Assembly: GCA_900548695.1 (NCBI GenBank)
Contig: URLC01000001.1
Span: 248,001-312,000 of the forward strand
Length of the DNA stretch: 64,000 bases
Reading direction: 5' to 3'
DNA from: an uncultured Mycoplasmatota bacterium
GTDB taxonomy: Bacteria > Bacillota_I > Bacilli_A > RF39 > UBA660
Shown: one piece after another, positions 16,478-23,642 of the stretch
How the letters are laid out: every line of letters begins with the position of its first letter
How positions within the stretch are numbered: position 1 is the first letter of the stretch
The notes under the pieces: generated by a model
Databases searched by the model: none
Told to the model about the DNA's origin: nothing
The model's input: only the letters and a program-made list of their open reading frames with translations
Translations under genes and position numbers: made by a program

Positions 16478-18058
16478 ATGAAATATGATATTGCAGCATT
16501 AAAAAGAAAAATGCTTGTTAAATATCCCTTTTTTGGGAGTGTAGTAGCAAGTGTAGATTATAAAGAAAACAAAGATATACCAACCGCAGGTACAGATGGA
16601 GAAACAATTTACTATAATCCTAAATATTTAGAAAGTTTAAGTGTTGAAGAACAAACTTTTATATTTGCTCATGAAGTATGTCATATTGCATTTAATCATA
16701 TCTTAAGAAGTGAAGGCAAAGATCCAGAGTTATGGAATATTGCTACAGATGGTGTTATTAATCAGTTTTTAAAACGAGACGGATTAAAAATGGCTCTGGG
16801 GGGTGTTGATATGGCAGAAGCTATTAATTACGATGCTGAACAGTTATATGACAAACTATTACAAGAAAAACAACAAAGACAACAACAAAATGGACAAGGT
16901 AATAATCAAAGTGAACAAGGTAATCAGCAACAAAATCAACAACAAAGCAGTGGTAGTAGTCAAGGCGAAAATGGTCAACAACAATCTCAATCACAACAAC
17001 AAACTGGCGATTCACAAAATCAAGAAGACCAGAAACAAGATAGTGATGCAGGACAAAGTGGAGATGAACAGCAACAATCTCAACAACAAAATAGTTCTAA
17101 TAGTGGAAACTCACAAGAACAAGATAAGCAATCCCAAGAACAAAGCGGTGGTGACTCTGGAAAAGATTTACAAGAAGAAGATAAATCAAAGCAAGATGTT
17201 GGACATGATACTCATAGTATGTGGGAGCAAGCAGTTAAAAAGCACAAAGAGCAGCAAGAAAAATCTGATAAAAAAGAGAGCTTATTAGATAAACTTTTAG
17301 GAAAAGATGCAAAAGAAAAAGAAAAGAATGAACTAGAAAAGAAACAAGAAGAACTTGAGAGCATGGGAGAAAAAGATGCTTTTAAGAAAAATCTTGAAGA
17401 TAAGAAAAAGCAACTTGAAGAATTAAAAGAAGCAATTTCTAAACAAGCATCACAAGCAGGAACTTCAACAAATAGAGATGTTAGAATAGTTAATGATATT
17501 GGTACTGCAAAACCAATAGTTGATTGGCGATATGTTTTGAGAGAAGCAATTAAATATGATGTAGATTGGTCATATAAAAATGCTACATTAGAAGATGGAG
17601 TTGTTACTGCTAATTTAGAAGAGCAACCAATGCCAGAAACTGAAATTGTTCTTGATACAAGTGGTTCAATAAATGAAGTATTATTAAAGAACTTTTTAAG
17701 AGAATGTAAGAATATATTACAACATACTAAATTAAAAGTAGGATGTTTTGATACAGAATTTTATGGATTTTATGAAATTAGAACAGAAGAAGATATAGAA
17801 AATATGCGATTTGAAGGTGGTGGAGGAACTGATTTTGATGTTGCTGTAGGTGCTTTTTCAAGAAGAGTAGAAAATAAAATAATATTTACTGATGGAGAAG
17901 CTTCAATGCCAGATATGCCACTTGATGCAATATGGATAGTATTTGGTGGAGAAAGAATTAATCCGAAAGGTGGGAAAGTGATTCACATTACACCTGAACA
18001 ATTAGACAGACTATATTCATATGAAATGAATATAAAATCAAAGGGAAAAACAAGATAG
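16478..18058 (+). CDS. Metallopeptidase-like and VWA domain protein, MoxR partner
   Basis: 526 residues. N-terminal DUF2201-type domain with zincin motif HEVCH (65-69) followed by FNH; then a strongly Gln/Ser/Asn-rich linker (about 130-240), a Lys/Glu coiled coil (about 250-330), and a C-terminal VWA-like domain with the MIDAS residues DTSGS (393-397), a GGGTD loop and FTDGE. VWA proteins pair with MoxR ATPases, which use ATP to remodel a VWA-bound client; the metallopeptidase-VWA form is known from such pairs. It starts 10 nt after the half-AAA gene with GAGGT upstream. The Gln-rich linker is simple-sequence CAA repeat and may vary in length. Confidence 0.92.
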   Translation: MKYDIAALKRKMLVKYPFFGSVVASVDYKENKDIPTAGTDGETIYYNPKYLESLSVEEQTFIFAHEVCHIAFNHILRSEGKDPELWNIATDGVINQFLKRDGLKMALGGVDMAEAINYDAEQLYDKLLQEKQQRQQQNGQGNNQSEQGNQQQNQQQSSGSSQGENGQQQSQSQQQTGDSQNQEDQKQDSDAGQSGDEQQQSQQQNSSNSGNSQEQDKQSQEQSGGDSGKDLQEEDKSKQDVGHDTHSMWEQAVKKHKEQQEKSDKKESLLDKLLGKDAKEKEKNELEKKQEELESMGEKDAFKKNLEDKKKQLEELKEAISKQASQAGTSTNRDVRIVNDIGTAKPIVDWRYVLREAIKYDVDWSYKNATLEDGVVTANLEEQPMPETEIVLDTSGSINEVLLKNFLRECKNILQHTKLKVGCFDTEFYGFYEIRTEEDIENMRFEGGGGTDFDVAVGAFSRRVENKIIFTDGEASMPDMPLDAIWIVFGGERINPKGGKVIHITPEQLDRLYSYEMNIKSKGKTR

Positions 18059-18111
18059 ACAATTTATGAAATATAAAATAATCTCTATATCTAATTAAAA
18101 TTCCATAAAAA

Positions 18112-18250
18112 ACTATCTTTAAGACAAGATAGTAACACACTACCAAGATGGACAAGCCATCTAGGAATAGTGTGCAAAGGGAGAACCCTTTTGAAACCCC
18201 ATTTAAGCAACATACCACAAACTAATCGTAAGTGGTATTGTTGCCTTTTT
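18112..18250. ncRNA. Multi-hairpin structured RNA candidate
   Basis: Four stems in 139 nt: P1 18112-18133 (8 bp, 6-nt loop); P2 18136-18174 (7 bp outer, 6 bp inner, asymmetric internal loop); P3 18176-18191 (6 bp, AGAA loop); P4 18207-18244 (6+6 bp with one bulge) followed by CTTTTT. On the plus strand P4 plus T run would terminate; on the minus strand P1 is followed by T6, so direction is uncertain. No Rfam family recognised by eye. Lies right after the metallopeptidase-VWA gene. Confidence 0.55.
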
Positions 18251-18383
18251 ATTTAAATCAAGTTTAAATAAAAAGAAGAATGCTATCGCCAATTTCATTG
18301 CTAAAGCAACAAAACTTGCCACGCATTCTTATATGAAAAATAGCCTAATACCTAATCTAACGAAAAGGTAAAAGGCTATTTTT
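18246..18383. terminator. Cluster of bidirectional terminator hairpins
   Basis: A 12-bp perfect palindrome (18246-18257 with 18263-18274), an 8-bp long-range stem (18276-18283 with 18323-18330) enclosing TTGC/GCAA, and an 11-bp stem (18336-18346 with 18373-18383) with A and T runs. The last ends the minus-strand pair 18390-19308. A minus-strand 39-codon frame (18322-18203) crosses these stems; see findings. Confidence 0.7.
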
Positions 18384-18389
18384 TTTGTA

Positions 18390-18818
18390 TTATTTATTAT
18401 CTTTTAATAATTTAATAGTATCTTTTTTAGCATTCCATATTGATAGATAATTAAATAATACAAATTCTATTGTCATAATAAAGTATCCGATTATGACATA
18501 GTTGTTTTTCATTACTTCATTATTAAATTGATTAAAAAATGCAATTATTAAAAGTAAACTACCATAAAACACAACTAATAATGTTGTACTATCATCAAAA
18601 CCTCTCCTAATAGTTTTTGATTTATTTTTATCAACATCTAATCCTAATTTGCTCCAAGCATTAAGATCTAACAATACACCACACATAAGAAACATACTAG
18701 CAACCCAAAACATATTCTTAAAATAATCAGTTGCAATAGTTTGTGTTAATACAAAACTTACTATAACAAATATACATAATAGTATAACTAAAATATTTAA
18801 TATTTTTCTATTTCGCAT
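18390..18818 (-). CDS. Four-helix membrane protein
   Basis: 142 residues with four predicted membrane segments (about 8-28, 34-52, 76-95, 104-124). Its start overlaps the end of the Xre regulator gene by 11 nt, so the two are a minus-strand operon. Family not recognised; possibly a membrane partner through which the regulator senses a signal, but that is only suggested by the pairing. Confidence 0.75.
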   Translation of the reverse strand: MRNRKILNILVILLCIFVIVSFVLTQTIATDYFKNMFWVASMFLMCGVLLDLNAWSKLGLDVDKNKSKTIRRGFDDSTTLLVVFYGSLLLIIAFFNQFNNEVMKNNYVIIGYFIMTIEFVLFNYLSIWNAKKDTIKLLKDNK

Positions 18819-19308
18819 TTCTATTTCTCTCCTTTACTTTTAAACTTTGAATTAAGTTTATTATTTCTTGTTGCGTATTAATTTGATAATTTGTATCTTC
18901 AATAGTGTGTAGTAATAAATCTTTTTCTCTTTCTAATATGTTTTTATCTTTTAATTTTTCTTCACAAGATAAAACTAATTTTTCTAAATTTTGTTTACTA
19001 CCTAAAACATTAATTTCTGCCTCATTTAATTCATTTCCTTTTAAATTGGAATAGTAATCTTTAATAAAAGGATTTAATGGACTAACTTCAATACCTAATC
19101 CCATTTTATACATTAAATCATTATAATTAACATCAATATATTTACTTATCTTTCTTAATATTTTAGGACTAGGATCTCTTTCTCCTGCTTCTATTTTAGA
19201 TAAACCAGAACTATTAATTCCAGCAAGTTTTGCAAGTTGTCTTTGAGATAGATTTTTTTCTTCTCTAGCTTCGGCAATTACTTCACCAATAGTTTTATCA
19301 CTAGACAT
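18808..19308 (-). CDS. Xre-family regulator with coiled-coil tail
   Basis: 166 residues: N-terminal HTH_XRE (NLSQRQLAKLAGINSSGLSKIE, about residues 18-39, here cited by its key residues Q21, A24, S31, S34) and a C-terminal Leu/Glu-rich coiled coil. ATG 19308 has GAGGTGA upstream; the earlier ATG at 19326 is weaker. Divergent from the winged-helix gene at 19488, with GTAC-containing repeats and a good promoter between them, as in phage-type or ImmR-type switches. Confidence 0.88.
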   Translation of the reverse strand: MSSDKTIGEVIAEAREEKNLSQRQLAKLAGINSSGLSKIEAGERDPSPKILRKISKYIDVNYNDLMYKMGLGIEVSPLNPFIKDYYSNLKGNELNEAEINVLGSKQNLEKLVLSCEEKLKDKNILEREKDLLLHTIEDTNYQINTQQEIINLIQSLKVKERNRNAK

Positions 19309-19342
19309 TTTTTTCACCTCACACATTAATCATACACCAAAC

Positions 19343-19450
19343 GAGTACAAAAGTCAACAAAAGTACAAAATTTGAATAAAAAGGTATTGACAGGTTAGTA
19401 TTTACTATGTTAAGATTAATTTGTCAGTGAGTACAGAAGTACACAATAAA
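19343..19450 (+). promoter_or_regulatory. Promoter with repeated GTAC operator candidates
   Basis: TTGACA (19387-19392), 18-bp spacer, TAAGAT with TG at -14 (19408-19416). Motifs GAGTACAAAAG, AAAGTACAAAA and GAGTACAGAAGTACAC occur on both sides at roughly 19343, 19357 and 19434. Likely control region between the Xre regulator (minus) and the replication-like genes (plus). Confidence 0.6.
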
Positions 19451-19487
19451 ACAACTATTGAATACAGGAAGGGAGGAAACCAAATGT

Positions 19488-19754
19488 ATGCCAAAGAACA
19501 AACAACTAGAATTAATTAATCCAAAGATATGGAAAGACAAGAATATAAAGTTTGAAACTAAACTTATATACAAAATACTTTGTGCAGAACAATCACATAG
19601 AAGTAAGTTCACAAGTATAAGTATAGGTAGAGTTCAAAATCACTTAAGTATAACAAATGTTGGATTCAAAAAGAACTTACAAATATTAGAAGATAATAAA
19701 TATATAAAGTTCATTGAATATAGCAAAGGATTATACACATACGAGTTTTGTTAG
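19488..19754 (+). CDS. Small winged-helix protein
   Basis: 88 residues from ATG 19488 (GGGAGG at 19471-19476). The order of helices around SIGRVQNHLSITNVGFKKNLQ followed by a KYIKFIEYSK wing resembles replication-initiator or phage O-type winged helices (key residues R54, N57, F64). Probably DNA binding; first gene of the rightward transcript from the element's second control region. Exact family not assigned. Confidence 0.65.
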   Translation: MPKNKQLELINPKIWKDKNIKFETKLIYKILCAEQSHRSKFTSISIGRVQNHLSITNVGFKKNLQILEDNKYIKFIEYSKGLYTYEFC

Positions 19755-19811
19755 AAAAGATTAAATCGCTAACAAATAAAGGTTCAGTAAATGTTCGCAG
19801 ATTTATATTAG

Positions 19812-19938
19812 AACCCAGTCTATAAGACTAAAACACTTTAATCCAAGAGACAGGATTTAAAATAAGGTCTCTGGGTTAGTATTGTCTTTTTGTAGTTTTA
19901 TATCAGTATGACTTGTAAGATGTTTTACAAGTTTTTTT
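19812..19938 (+). ncRNA. Structured leader with pseudoknot and intrinsic terminator
   Basis: Closing stem AACCCAG/CTGGGTT (19812-19818, 19871-19877) encloses AGTC/GACT (19817-19829) and AATCC/GGATT (19840-19857). The loop of the latter, AGAGAC (19846-19851), can pair with GTCTCT (19867-19872), a pseudoknot that competes with the closing stem. ACTTGTAA/TTACAAGT (19911-19932) then a T7 run forms a terminator 39 nt before the next gene. This looks like an attenuation leader or counter-transcribed RNA site. Confidence 0.5.
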
Positions 19939-19970
19939 GTTTCTAAAAATAAGGAAAGGAGGATGATAAT

Positions 19971-20252
19971 ATGACAGATATAAGTAATTTAAAATATGTA
20001 CAAGTACCTATGATAGTTCTATTAGATGAAGAATTATCTTCTACTTCTAAACTATTAATGGGATTAATTACTACTTTAACTATGCAAGAGGGTTTTTGTT
20101 ATGCAAGTAATAAGTATCTAAGTACTATTATGAAAGTATCAAAGAGAACTATTACAAGTTGCATAACTTCATTAAAAAGAAAAAAATATATTAAAGTAGA
20201 AAATGAACCTAATATACGAAGAATATATTTAGCAAATATCTTCCATAGTTAG
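19971..20252 (+). CDS. Winged-helix replication-initiator-like protein
   Basis: 93 residues; SSTSKLLMGLITTL and SNKYLSTIMKVSKRTITSCI followed by a basic wing match the HTH_36/RepN-type helix-turn-helix seen in plasmid replication proteins. AAGGAGG precedes the ATG. It sits before an almost pure A/T tract and an SSB-like gene, a layout that suggests autonomous replication of the excised element. Much shorter than full initiators, so it may only be the DNA-binding part. Confidence 0.65.
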   Translation: MTDISNLKYVQVPMIVLLDEELSSTSKLLMGLITTLTMQEGFCYASNKYLSTIMKVSKRTITSCITSLKRKKYIKVENEPNIRRIYLANIFHS

Positions 20253-20260
20253 TAGCATTA

Positions 20261-20394
20261 TCTTGCTATATGTAATAGCAAGAATCTTCTAACAGAATAA
20301 ATAATATTAATAAATAATTATAATAAATAATATAAATTTAAAATTATTTTAATAATTTAAATAACTAAATAAATTAAAATGAAAGGAGCAAAAA
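20261..20394. other. Hairpin plus extreme A/T tract (replication origin candidate)
   Basis: TCTTGCTAT/ATAGCAAGA 9-bp hairpin (20261-20283), then about 90 nt with almost no G or C (20290-20380). Lies between the winged-helix gene and the SSB-like gene. Could be a DNA-unwinding element or simply an AT-rich leader. Confidence 0.4.
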
Positions 20395-20814
20395 ATGGAA
20401 ATTGATTTAAATGAGATAATAATATCTGGAACTATAAATAATGTAACAGATAATAATAAAGACTATATTAAATTTGGTTTAACTACTTTAAAGTATGATA
20501 AAAGAAAAGTATATTCAAGTTTAAATATTAATCGAAATCTTTATACAATCTATAAAGATTTTTTTGTTAAAGGAACTAAAGTATTTATTAAAGGTTATCT
20601 TAACTCTTATATTACAAACAATAATATACAAAGTTTTATTACTGTAATAGATATTGCTGATAATCACAAAGAACTAATAAATGGTAAAAGTGGACCTCAT
20701 ACACGAATTGATCCAGATGGCGTTCCTGTTTGGAATGGTAAAAGAGAAGAATCTATTCCACCAACCAAAGAAGAATTAAAAGAAATGAAAGAACTACTAA
20801 AAGAGTTTGAATAA
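20395..20814 (+). CDS. OB-fold, SSB-like protein
   Basis: 139 residues. Residues 1-85 have an OB-fold pattern (IIISGTINN, then a strand with YIKFGLTTL, VFIKGYLNSYI and SFITVIDI) like small single-strand DNA-binding proteins; the tail is Pro/Glu/Lys-rich and ends in an acidic helix. AAAGGAG upstream. It likely protects single-stranded DNA during mobilization or replication of the element. Confidence 0.6.
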   Translation: MEIDLNEIIISGTINNVTDNNKDYIKFGLTTLKYDKRKVYSSLNINRNLYTIYKDFFVKGTKVFIKGYLNSYITNNNIQSFITVIDIADNHKELINGKSGPHTRIDPDGVPVWNGKREESIPPTKEELKEMKELLKEFE

Positions 20815-20880
20815 AAAAGAAGAAAGGATTGAATGTAATATGTTAGAAAAAACAGAAAATTAAGACAAAGGAGGTATTTA

Positions 20881-20964
20881 ATGAAGATAGACAAACTTAT
20901 ACAAAATAATATTAATTTAGGTGCATATACATTTATAGAGGTGCCCTATGGAAAAAGAATATAA
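20881..20964 (+). CDS. Tiny hypothetical protein
   Basis: 27 codons with an excellent AAAGGAGG 7 nt before the ATG. It overlaps the next gene's start by 17 nt, suggesting it serves translational coupling. No similarity recognised. Confidence 0.45.
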   Translation: MKIDKLIQNNINLGAYTFIEVPYGKRI

Positions 20965-21103
20965 AGTAAATAATATTTTTAATGAAAATGGAATAACACT
21001 TAATGAATTAATAAGTAATTTTTTAGCATCTTTTCTAGATAAAGAATTTAATTTATACGAAAATAATGGTATAATAAATACCGATATAATCTCGAACTTA
21101 TAG
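20948..21103 (+). CDS. Small protein upstream of the recombinase
   Basis: 51 residues, ATG 20948 with GAGGTG upstream, acidic and helical (NELISNFLASFLDKEF). It ends 12 nt before the recombinase gene, a position where integrative elements often encode a small directionality or accessory protein; no motif proves that. Confidence 0.55.
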   Translation: MEKEYKVNNIFNENGITLNELISNFLASFLDKEFNLYENNGIINTDIISNL

Positions 21104-21115
21104 ATTGGAGTAGAA

Positions 21116-22705
21116 ATGGTAACAGACACAACCTATAAGGTAGGAATATATTTAAGATTATCTAGAGAAGATGAAAGGTTAGGTGAGAGTGGTAGTATCT
21201 CTACACAAAGAGATTTGCTTTTAAATTATATTAGAGATAATGATTTATTATTTGTAGATGAATATATAGATGATGGTGTATCTGGAACAACTTTTGATAG
21301 AGTAGGATTTAATCGTATGATTAAAGACTGCGAAGAAAAGAAAATAAATATGATTATAACTAAAGATACATCAAGATTAGGTAGAGACCATATTGAGTTT
21401 GGTTATTATGTAGAAAGATATTTTCCAGAACATAACATTAGATATGTAGCAGTTAATGATGGGGTAGATACTTTTAAAAGAGATAGTTCAGCAAATGATA
21501 TGTTAGTATTTAAAAGTGCTTTTAATGATATGTATGTTAAAGATATATCAAATAAACTCCGAAGTTCTTTATATACTAAAAAACGAAATGGTTTATTTGT
21601 TGGAGCATACGCTCCTTATGGCTATAAAAAGAATGAAGAAGATAAGCACAAACTTGAAATTGATGAAGAATCTGCTAATGTGGTTAGAAGAATATTTGAT
21701 ATGTTTACAAGTGGAGATAGTTTAAGCAAGATATGTGATACGCTAACTTGTGAACATATACCAACACCAAGTATGCAAAAAAATATGAAATTAGGACAAG
21801 ACAATGTTCATTATGGTGTTTGGGCAACGAGGACAGTTAATGATATTCTAAAAAATCCAACTTATATTGGAAATTTAACACAATGTCGCCAAAGGAAAGT
21901 TAATTACAAATCTAAAAAAAGAGTTCATAATAAAGAAAATGATTGGATTATATCAGTTGGTGCAGTAGAACCCATAATTGCTAAAGAAACATTTGAACTT
22001 GCCGAAGAAATGTTTAAGAGTAATAAAAATCGTGGCAAAGGTAATGGCATAACTGATAAACTTTTACTTCGTGGTTTAATATATTGTAAAGATTGTAAGC
22101 ATACGATTGGATTTAGAGAACATAAACAACAAACTAAAAAATATGGAGAGGTTAGCCGAATTTATGGTAATTGTAATTATTGGGCTAAAAGAAAAAAACA
22201 AAATGTATGCACACCACATTCTATTAAATATCAAATTATAGAAAATATAGTTTTAGATAATTTACGAAAAATGGCAAAAAAATACCTAGATGAAAAAACT
22301 CTTGAGAGTATATTAAAAACAAATGATAGAATCAAAAAGAAAAAAGATAGTATTAAAGGAGAAATATTTAGATTAGAGACGGCAATCGAAAATGCTAATA
22401 AAAAAATAGATATTTGCTACAATGATAAATTAGAGGGAAATATAACTTTAGAAATGTATAAGAGAACTTACAACAACTTGACTCTAGAGATTAATGAATC
22501 AAAGAAAAAGAAACTAGAATATGAAAGAACTCTATATAATTTAGAAAATAATGGGGAAACTAATGATAATTTTTATCTAGATAAAATTAAAGAATTTTTA
22601 GAGATGAAAAATCCATCTCGTGCATTAATTAGTTTACTAATTGATAGAATAGAGATAGATGAAGAAAAAAATATTGATATATATTATAAGTTTAAGTTGA
22701 TTTAA
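21116..22705 (+). CDS. Large serine recombinase (integrase)
   Basis: 529 residues. N-terminal resolvase domain with catalytic Ser16 in YLRLSRED and the DDGVSGTTFDR and KDTSRLGRD motifs; a recombinase domain (about 170-290); a zinc ribbon with YCKDCK and later NCNYW and C; then a long coiled coil (about 370-470) used for synapsis and directionality. This enzyme class joins short attP and attB sites with a 2-bp core, which fits the palindromic att sites read at both ends. It sits near the attR end with one cargo gene between. Confidence 0.95.
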   Translation: MVTDTTYKVGIYLRLSREDERLGESGSISTQRDLLLNYIRDNDLLFVDEYIDDGVSGTTFDRVGFNRMIKDCEEKKINMIITKDTSRLGRDHIEFGYYVERYFPEHNIRYVAVNDGVDTFKRDSSANDMLVFKSAFNDMYVKDISNKLRSSLYTKKRNGLFVGAYAPYGYKKNEEDKHKLEIDEESANVVRRIFDMFTSGDSLSKICDTLTCEHIPTPSMQKNMKLGQDNVHYGVWATRTVNDILKNPTYIGNLTQCRQRKVNYKSKKRVHNKENDWIISVGAVEPIIAKETFELAEEMFKSNKNRGKGNGITDKLLLRGLIYCKDCKHTIGFREHKQQTKKYGEVSRIYGNCNYWAKRKKQNVCTPHSIKYQIIENIVLDNLRKMAKKYLDEKTLESILKTNDRIKKKKDSIKGEIFRLETAIENANKKIDICYNDKLEGNITLEMYKRTYNNLTLEINESKKKKLEYERTLYNLENNGETNDNFYLDKIKEFLEMKNPSRALISLLIDRIEIDEEKNIDIYYKFKLI

Positions 22706-22717
22706 AGGAGGTAATAA

Positions 22718-23575
22718 ATGAGTAAAGATAAATTAGAAACAATATCAAATCTTTTTGAGGGTAATGAAATAAGAAGTATTTGGGATAATGAAAAAGAAGA
22801 ATATTATTTTAGTGTTGTTGATGTTATTAGTGCATTAACTAATGCTAATATACCAAGAAATTACTGGAGCGATTTAAAAAGAAAATTAAAAGATGAAGGA
22901 AGTCAGTTGCACGAAAAAATCGTGCAACTCAAAATGAAGTCAAAAAAAGATGGAAAAAATTATTTGACTGATACTTTAGATACTAAAGGAATATTAAGAT
23001 TAATTGAATCTGTTCCTAGTCCTAAAGCTGAACCTTTTAAACTTTGGCTTGCTAATTTAGGTAGCGAAAGAATAGACGAGGTATTTGATCCTGAAATTGC
23101 TATTAACAGGGCAGTAGATTATTATAGAAAACGAGGATATAGCGATAAATGGATAAAAGACAGACTAGATGGAATCGTAGATAGAAAACAATTAACTGAT
23201 GTTTGGAAAGATGGCGGTATTACTAAAAATTATGAATATGGGATACTAACAAATGAAATTTATCAAGAATGGTCTGGAATGAAAGCAAGTGAATATAAAG
23301 CATTTAAAGGACTTCGTAAAGAATCTTTAAGAGATAATATGTCCGATATAGAAGTCCTTTTGACAGACCTGGGAGAAACTGCAACAAGAGAACTTGCTAA
23401 AAAACATAAGCCTTATGGTTTAGAACAAAACAAAAAAATAGCAAGAATGGGTGGTAATACTGCTAAAGTTGCTAGAGATGACCTTGAAAGAAAATTAGGA
23501 GAATCAGTAATAACTAAAAATAATAACTTAAACTATAAATATATTGAATCGCAAGATAAAATAGAAAATAAATAA
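22718..23575 (+). CDS. Bro-N / DinD-like protein
   Basis: 285 residues. N-terminal BRO domain (IRSIWDNEKEEYYFSVVDV, key residues W20, Y28, V32; PSPKAEPFKLWLA) and a C-terminal region like the DinD/virulence-associated family (EWSGMKASEYKAFKGL). Bro-N proteins bind DNA and are common in phages and integrative elements; the precise role is unknown. AAGGAGG upstream, 12 nt after the recombinase. A perfect 10-bp palindrome lies within the coding sequence (22905-22929). Confidence 0.85.
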   Translation: MSKDKLETISNLFEGNEIRSIWDNEKEEYYFSVVDVISALTNANIPRNYWSDLKRKLKDEGSQLHEKIVQLKMKSKKDGKNYLTDTLDTKGILRLIESVPSPKAEPFKLWLANLGSERIDEVFDPEIAINRAVDYYRKRGYSDKWIKDRLDGIVDRKQLTDVWKDGGITKNYEYGILTNEIYQEWSGMKASEYKAFKGLRKESLRDNMSDIEVLLTDLGETATRELAKKHKPYGLEQNKKIARMGGNTAKVARDDLERKLGESVITKNNNLNYKYIESQDKIENK

Positions 23576-23612
23576 ATTTAATAATATATATAAGATACTA
23601 TAAAAATTTAAA

Positions 23613-23642
23613 ACTTTTGTGTGTTATAGTTGTTACACCATC
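23613..23642 (+). other. attR
   Basis: Element half-site 23613-23627 (starting ACTTTTGTGTG), core GTT (23629-23631), host half-site TACACCATC (23634-23642), which is an 8-of-9 inverted copy of the host half-site at attL. Confidence 0.88.

Larger units (their letters stand above)
8886..23631 (+). mobile_element. 14.74-kb integrative mobilizable element carrying a DGR
   Basis: Bounded by attL and attR sharing a 3-bp GTT core, inserted in a lipoprotein gene. Content in order: MobV relaxase, small orphan gene, Xre regulator, orphan gene, Avd-TR-RT-target DGR, half-AAA, metallopeptidase-VWA, structured RNA, membrane protein and Xre regulator (minus strand), winged-helix proteins, A/T-rich tract, SSB-like protein, two tiny genes, large serine recombinase, Bro-N protein. 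A relaxase without a type IV secretion system means mobilization would depend on another element. Codon choice is visibly more A-rich (AGA, ATA) than in the flanking genes, consistent with transfer. Confidence 0.93.

Noticed and set aside
16803..17288. 161-codon frame within the Gln-rich linker
   Set aside because: It is the +1 shadow of the CAA-repeat coding sequence (Asn/Lys-rich product) and has no ribosome-binding site.
17988..18218. 76-codon minus-strand frame
   Set aside because: Runs through the RNA hairpins and the end of the metallopeptidase-VWA gene with no start signal; hydrophobicity is by chance.
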